A stretch of DNA of 12,532 nucleotides from Phoronis ovalis (taxonomy: Eukaryota > Phoronida > Phoronidae), in the NCBI GenBank assembly GCA_028565635.1, contig JAOXYB010044348.1:1-12532 (forward strand), given 5' to 3'. Positions 7,491-12,532 of the stretch are shown here, piece by piece. Made by a program: the position numbers and the translations under genes. Under the pieces are notes generated by a model. It worked only from the letters and a program-made list of their open reading frames with translations. It was not told where the DNA came from and made no database searches. Position 1 is the first letter of the stretch. Every line of letters begins with the position of its first letter.

Positions 7491-9540
7491 ACTTAAGGAG
7501 AATCTGTAAACCAGCGAAAAGTGACAAAATGTGACACAAAACAACTTTTTACTTTGGTCTTTTATTTTGCTTACTATATCATGTTAAATGTCACTCAAAA
7601 TCCTTCGACATTTAATAAAATTCCCTGCCCAAGGGAACCAGTCTATACCCGCATCCACCCCACGTTCATTTTCTTAATGCCGAATGCAGCGTTGTTCCTC
7701 AAACTCTCTCCTCATTCAACCTCCAAAAAAATCTCCCTCGTAAAAAAATGTTTTTTGGTATTTCTGCAAAGTTATGTTTGTTATTATGCCTCCCTGTCAG
7801 AAAATCGAGGATCCGCCATTGATCTGAAACATACAACAGACCAATTGCTTGATTTTATAAAAACAGTTATTTTATAAAGTCTTACAAATCTTCTACTTAA
7901 ATTACAGTTAAGGATACACCACACATATTTATACATGTACAAAACGTCCCTGAAACTGAATACACTGCATGATTGCAGAGTGAACGTGTAAAAAATATAC
8001 AGCTTGCCTCACAATTAAGTCAACAAATAAATAAATAAATATTACAGACTTTTCGTCTAAAAACATCTTATAAATGTCAGAGAGGAGATCTCAGCATTTG
8101 TAAGGATATTGTGAGTTTGTGAATTGATATATTGGTGAATTGTTTTTCAAAACTGTGGTGCATGATGAATAGCATTATTTACTGGTGAACATGAATGAGG
8201 TTTAGAAATTACTGGTGAATGGTGAATTTATTTTTAAGTGATGAATGATGATCTGTGGGGCGCTATACACTCCCTTCCTTACAGATAATCTGTACAAATA
8301 CCGCGAACAAAATTGTTTCTGTTAACTCTAGCTGTCAAAGGGTCCTTTTCTAAACCTGCATGTCTTCCAAAGGTGTACTTTTGTGGCCTTTTTTAAGTTT
8401 ATGTACGAGCATACATACCTACCTCAGTTTTCCTCAAGAACCATCCCCGGGTTTCTGAATTGTGTGTCTATAGAAACTTAGATTTACTGTAGATTTAACT
8501 TGATGTTCGCTTTCTAATTACTTGGAAATTTATCACCAAAAACATTGTTTGATCTAAATCAGCAGCATTTATTGTCAATAAAGTAAGGAAAAAATTCAAT
8601 TGCCAATTAAGCATTTGCTGTCTGTAAACTAAAATTTTGATATTTTTAAACATTAAGTTCATAATTTTTTATATATGAATTTACTTATCAATGCCGGAGC
8701 CCATTTGCAATAATCTAGTTAGCAGCTTGACAGTTTCGATATCTATAGAGTGAGATCCCTCCGCGTGTAACCGGGGAAAAACGTAGTAAGGGAATAACTA
8801 TCGGAAACAAATCAAAGAAAATTGATTGATTATACTAAAAAAACATTGCTAATGGTAAGTTACCGTTTACACTATATGACTCACAAATAACCCAACAAAC
8901 TAAAATAGATACATGTAGAAACTGTTGTATTGTACTATTAAGTGCAATCAGCGTATATAGCGTGATATGATGCATGGAAAATTTCCAAACGAAAGTGAAA
9001 GAAGCAATTGCTTAAAACGTTTATAAATAGGTAACTTAGGTAAAAAAAATACTCCTTATAGGCTAGCTAGGTAACCACCTTTGGCTAAAACATATATTGC
9101 GCGTATATTTTTGGATAAAAGCCTTGTCGTAAACAGATGCTACTTCAGGAATTAAACTCCTAGTAATGAGCAACAACAAAGCCCCGTCGCAAGTCTGCAC
9201 CCGAGGCTAATCGCAGGCAGTGGCCCTTGAAAAGCCCGGGTTGAAAAGAATACCTTTTTTAAAGGGGGGCATACTATAATTATCTTGGGGAAATTATATG
9301 AAGATGTCAGTGACAAGACAATGATGATAAATATGATCATAAATTCCCCGTCTTGGGAATTTTTCAATGCTACGAAAAGTCAATAAAACATTAATTGCTT
9401 GTGAAACGTTGCAAATAAGCTTTGATTTGCAGACGACGGTTTGAGTATTGCACGTATAGCGCTATTCGTAAGTACTTGGTATGTTTATACTTTTCATTAA
9501 TATGTTATCACAGTGATCACAAACGTATAGTGTTTCGTGT
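7491..9540. other. Intergenic stretch without recognised genes
   Basis: No protein family is recognised on either strand. A 118-codon open frame at 7521-7877 starts with GTG, has no supporting motif and is discounted. Simple sequence includes an (AAAT)n run at 8025-8042 and a loose cluster of GGTGAAT/ATGAAT words at about 8115-8250. Confidence 0.5.
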
Positions 9541-9982
9541 AGGGGGAAGGGGGAGGTTTACGTTTACGGTTTAGTGCGAAATGAAAAAAATCATGCCTAG
9601 TATATATACGATATTTAGAATCATTTCTTTAACGCCCCCCCTTTTGAACAGACAGGAAAACACGCGCACCTCCCCCTTTGGAACAGAAAGAACTTGTTTT
9701 GTTTTTACGGCGCTTATTGTGGGCGTATTGTAACAATAGGAGTGGAAATTGCCTTTTCTGTTGCTTGTCAATTTTTCCTGGCAGCACGGACACGTTTCAG
9801 CGACCTTTTTCGATTACTGAACTGATATTTTTCTGAAATCGATATTTCTAAACGGACCCTCCTTTTGAAAAAGTATCTGACGTCCCTGATGTCGCTCTTG
9901 AAATTGGTTGTCAGTTTTTACACGTGCGTGACGTCCAAATAAATCTCACTGACCCCCTACATTTGACCAGGGGGGGTGGGGG
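9541..9982. repeat. C-tract/TTTTGAA repeat cluster
   Basis: CCCCCCCTTTTGAACAGACAG (ending 9655) recurs as CCCCCTTTGGAACAGAAAG (9672-9690) and loosely as CCCTCCTTTTGAAAAAG near 9857. AAGGGGGAGG at 9547-9556 is the reverse complement of CCTCCCCCTT at 9669-9678, and a G7TG5 run lies near 9970. This looks like a dispersed repeat family rather than a gene. Confidence 0.4.
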
Positions 9983-10675
9983 TAATTCTTATATTAAACA
10001 GTATACGTTTGTGGTCATTATGATAACTTTTGAGATGCTCCCTGAGGAAGGTCCGAAACACTTGCAACAAACGAGCGTCAAAAACTTAGTTTTTAGGTTT
10101 CGTTTATTTTTCCTTGAATCTGTGACGTCATTTGAATTGTTGCTTATCTAAACCTAATTAAGAGAAACTGCATGTAAAAAACTAAAGTAAGTAGTTCTAT
10201 CAGGAATTATTATGACTAAGTTATAGTCCCTATTCTGTCTAACAGGTGGTTTTCCTTACAAACGGGTATTCCCCTTAATCTTTGTCACGGTCTAAGTAAT
10301 GCATTGATTGAAAATAATTATTCACTGTAACCTGCCTAGATACACATGAATGTACATTTACATTCATTTACCACTATTATATCAGATTTGCAAAATGTCA
10401 TTCTCTTTCCCTACTAATTAAATGAATATATTCATTGTACATAATTATATTTGTGATAGATAAATGATAAAAATCACCCTTTTATTGTTTCGCTACATTG
10501 AGTTTCTATCACAGGCTAATTATGCTTTAGTAGATAGCCATTCTATTGGGTTTGATCAGTTTCTTTTTCCTTTCTTTCTTACCAATTTTTAGCCAGCTAT
10601 ATCACGAAGACAGTCTGAGGTACAGGTACTGTACTTGAGGTGTGACATCCCTGGGGTAGGCCATGTTTGACACTG
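9983..10675. other. Intergenic stretch with a second CRE palindrome
   Basis: No gene is recognised. TGACGTCA occurs at 10123-10130, followed by TTT as in the copy at 25-32. The rest is AT-rich and without clear structure. Confidence 0.4.
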
Positions 10676-11030
10676 AGGTCAAAGGTCATGTAAAGGTCAG
10701 AGGTTAAAATTTTAAAATTGTTCAAAACACCCAAATATGATGTTATCAGGTTACACAGAGGTCATCTTCATGGCTATCTAGATGCAAAAGGTCAGCTTTT
10801 TATTGTTTGGCATCTTATCAATTAATCTGTGGAGGGAATATGTCAAAACTAAAGAACGGGAGGGCATACAGGCTTGACTTATGACTTATGACTTCTCCAG
10901 TTCATCTTGAGGTTGCTAGGTCATCTGGTCAGCTACTAGGTCAAAATTTCCAAATTTCGTGAAATTTTTCAAAAAAGGGGCTTTCATGTCATTTAGAGGT
11001 CATTCAGTAATATTGGATCATTTTAGGTCA
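10676..11030 (+). repeat. Cluster of same-strand AGGTCA hexamers
   Basis: AGGTCA occurs at 10676, 10683, 10694, 10759, 10789, 10918, 10938, 10997 and 11025, plus AGGTTA at 10701. The first two and the next two form direct repeats with one-base spacing (DR1). Nine copies in about 355 bp is far above chance. It may be a degenerate dispersed repeat; AGGTCA is also the nuclear-receptor half-site. A (ATGACTT)n run lies near 10875-10894. Confidence 0.6.
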
Positions 11031-11545
11031 GTAGAAACCAAAACATTTTGTGGTTATTTTTAAAAATTTTATTATGATTTTTTTAAAGTTGTTTACTGGT
11101 TTGGTGTTGTCATTAATATTTAGGAGGTTAATTGATTTTCCAGACTTGTTTTATTTACATCTAGCCATAACTTGATTACAAATTCATTTACACACAAGCC
11201 ACAGTGTCAATAAAGGGCCAATATGAATAAATTCGTCGGCTAATGTTCCTACCTTTCCGAGAAGGAACTTCCAAACTAACAGATGGCTTTCTTCAGACTG
11301 TAATAGGGAAAACTGCAGCAATCCTGTGCCTTTGCTAATAAGCTATCTAGTTGCAGAATATTTTTGTAATAGAACTACAGCCAACACGCACACTGATCGC
11401 TATTATTATTAGAACACACAAAAGAGTTTTAGTATTAAAATCCACTGATTTTTTAACCAGATCGATGAAAAATTAAGATTGACAAGAAACGAATTCAACA
11501 TCACGTCTTTCCATCCTGAGGTTTTGTAGGATATATTATTTAAAC
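11031..11545 (+). other. Flank and possible 5' UTR exon start of the PPxY gene
   Basis: TTTTTTAACCAG ending at 11460 is a plausible splice acceptor, so a 5' UTR exon boundary may lie at 11461. The frame of the downstream gene has a TGA at 11480-11482 and no ATG before 11546. Nothing else is recognised. Confidence 0.35.
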
Positions 11546-12085
11546 ATGGCGTATTATAAAGAGCCTCCTCCAACTTATGAAGCCGCCATGAGCGGTGAGA
11601 CAGAAAGGCAAAGACGACATGTTAATGAAACGGAAATACATTCAGAATTACAAACAAGAGTAGAAAAGGAACCGTGGAGTGTGCGTTTAGAGGAATCATA
11701 CAAATGCATTCTTGCACAATCTGTCGAACCTTATGAGCCACCTGTCCAAGATACTTCAAGAAATGATGAGAATTATACAAAGGAAAATGACGACCAATGT
11801 TCAAAAGGGAATCCAATCTCTACAACCGAGTGCCTTTGTACTGTGGCGCCATCTATTGCCGGAAAACCTATGTTTGAAGAAAGTGATGACGGGTATTCAA
11901 CTGAAACAATTTCTCAAGATTTTTCAACATCCCAGGCATCAGCGTACTCTACCGATTTTGCAGACTCAGACAAGAAAAAATTAAGGAAAAAGAAGAAAAA
12001 GAAACTTCGTAAAGTTGCTGTCATAGCAACAGCAGTTACTCTGTCGCCAGTGTGGATACCACTTTTATACTGTATCATATCCTGA
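11546..12085 (+). CDS. Putative tail-anchored PPxY membrane protein
   Basis: A single open frame of 179 codons ends in TGA at 12083-12085. The start is well set: AAACATGG has a purine at -3 and G at +4, and an in-frame TGA lies at 11480-11482 with no ATG between. Residues 7-11 are PPPTY, a PPxY motif of the kind bound by WW domains of NEDD4-family ubiquitin ligases. Residues 12-142 are polar, acidic and Ser/Thr-rich, probably disordered (EESDDGYSTE at 111-120). Residues 143-156 hold 12 Lys/Arg of 14. Residues 157-178 (VAVIATAVTLSPVWIPLLYC and on) are hydrophobic and end one residue before the stop. This is the layout of a tail-anchored protein with the N-terminus in the cytosol. I do not recognise the family. 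A WW-ligase adaptor role is inferred from the motif alone. The basic tract could also act as a nuclear or lipid-binding signal. Confidence 0.75.
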   Translation: MAYYKEPPPTYEAAMSGETERQRRHVNETEIHSELQTRVEKEPWSVRLEESYKCILAQSVEPYEPPVQDTSRNDENYTKENDDQCSKGNPISTTECLCTVAPSIAGKPMFEESDDGYSTETISQDFSTSQASAYSTDFADSDKKKLRKKKKKKLRKVAVIATAVTLSPVWIPLLYCIIS

Positions 12086-12501
12086 AATTTTCTTTAAAAA
12101 TTTGAAAGTTTGCACGTGTATGCACGTGTATTGTAATTGTAAACTCGGAAAGATAGAAATTGCAATTCGTGTACCTTCTACAGCTTAAAAACTGTACTTG
12201 AAAAGGTACAGTTGTAAATGCAGTTATTACAATTCTTATATCTTTGTTATGCGCATGTTATTTATACAGTTTATTGATTTCTATTTAATTTTCAAAAGTT
12301 TTGTGAAAGGGATAACATTACTACATTATTACATTATTGTGATATTATGAATACAAAATTTAGTTTTACTGTAACATTCTAATTTTCAAGATTCAGTGAT
12401 TCTCTTTGTTTGTTGGGTCAACAGAGACAAAATGCAAAAAATGTGAATTACAAATGTGTACATTGATGAGCATTTTTTTTCTCTTTGCTGTTTTCTTCCA
12501 G
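12086..12501 (+). other. 3' flank of the PPxY gene
   Basis: TGCACGTGTA is repeated twice in tandem at 12111-12130, giving two CACGTG E-boxes 10 bp apart. AACTGTAC at 12190-12197 and GTACAGTT at 12206-12213 form a perfect 8-bp stem with an 8-nt loop. No AATAAA was noticed; AATACA near 12350 is a weak alternative. The stretch ends in a pyrimidine-rich run before the acceptor at 12500-12501. Confidence 0.4.
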
Positions 12502-12532
12502 GGTGGCCACAGGTATTACTTCAGTTCTAAAC
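12502..12532 (+). CDS. Possible exon start, cut by the window edge
   Basis: A long T/C-rich tract (from about 12472) ending TTTTCTTCCAG gives a strong acceptor. The 31 bases after it are open in two frames (GGHRYYFSSK or VATGITSVLN) and closed in the third. It could be the next gene or an alternative 3' exon of the PPxY gene. Too little is visible to identify it. Confidence 0.3.

Noticed and set aside
7521-7877. 118-codon plus-strand open frame
   Set aside because: It starts at GTG with no ATG until about codon 21, shows no domain, and lies in AT-rich intergenic DNA; chance is the simpler explanation.
9924-10151. 75-codon plus-strand open frame
   Set aside because: It crosses the G-run of a repeat cluster and shows no recognisable features.
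11622-11984. Other-frame and antisense open frames inside the PPxY gene
   Set aside because: They are shadows of the 179-codon frame, which has a clear start context and coherent protein architecture.

Overview
The window looks like nuclear DNA of an animal. Coding exons are short, separated by AT-rich introns of 165-1196 bp with GT...AG borders and no ribosome-binding-site logic, and the intergenic DNA holds a decayed non-LTR retrotransposon and several small tandem or dispersed repeats. A caspase behind ankyrin repeats, many AGGTCA-rich repeats and C-tract repeats suggest a marine invertebrate, possibly a bivalve or another lophotrochozoan. The assignment to an animal is firm; the assignment to a phylum is a guess.

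Positions 497-5660 (+ strand) hold the best-supported gene, an ankyrin-repeat caspase built from seven visible exons (497-617, 1814-2011, 2631-2828, 3232-3324, 3490-3679, 4259-4558, 5278-5660). All junction phases agree and the join is open for 493 codons up to TGA. The first five exons encode about five 33-residue ankyrin repeats, a decayed sixth and the start of a caspase domain. The last two complete the p20 and p10 regions. Both catalytic residues are present (His316 in SHGGEG, Cys359 in VSCKG, numbered from the first complete visible codon), but the usual QACxG motif is VSCKG and the usual SWF of p10 is THF. The 5' exon with the start codon is not resolved. A CRE-like plus TATA-like pair sits at 25-68.

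The introns hold a degenerate tandem array of about 30 bp units (intron 1), a perfect 19-bp inverted repeat beside a GC-rich patch (intron 2), and short duplications (introns 3 and 6).

From 5661 to about 11460 I see no convincing host coding sequence. The region holds a frameshifted retrotransposon C-terminus (about 6698-7490), simple repeats, C-tract repeats (about 9540-9980) and a cluster of nine same-strand AGGTCA hexamers (10676-11030).

Positions 11546-12085 (+) hold a 179-codon single-exon reading frame with a clear start. It encodes a tail-anchored membrane protein: an N-terminal PPxY motif, an acidic Ser/Thr-rich middle, a very basic tract and a C-terminal hydrophobic segment. A strong splice acceptor at 12500-12501 may open a further exon that runs off the window.

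The caspase could link ankyrin-mediated target recognition to proteolysis. The PPxY protein looks like a membrane adaptor for WW-domain ubiquitin ligases. Nothing in the sequence shows that the two act together; they are simply neighbours on the same strand, about 5.9 kb apart.
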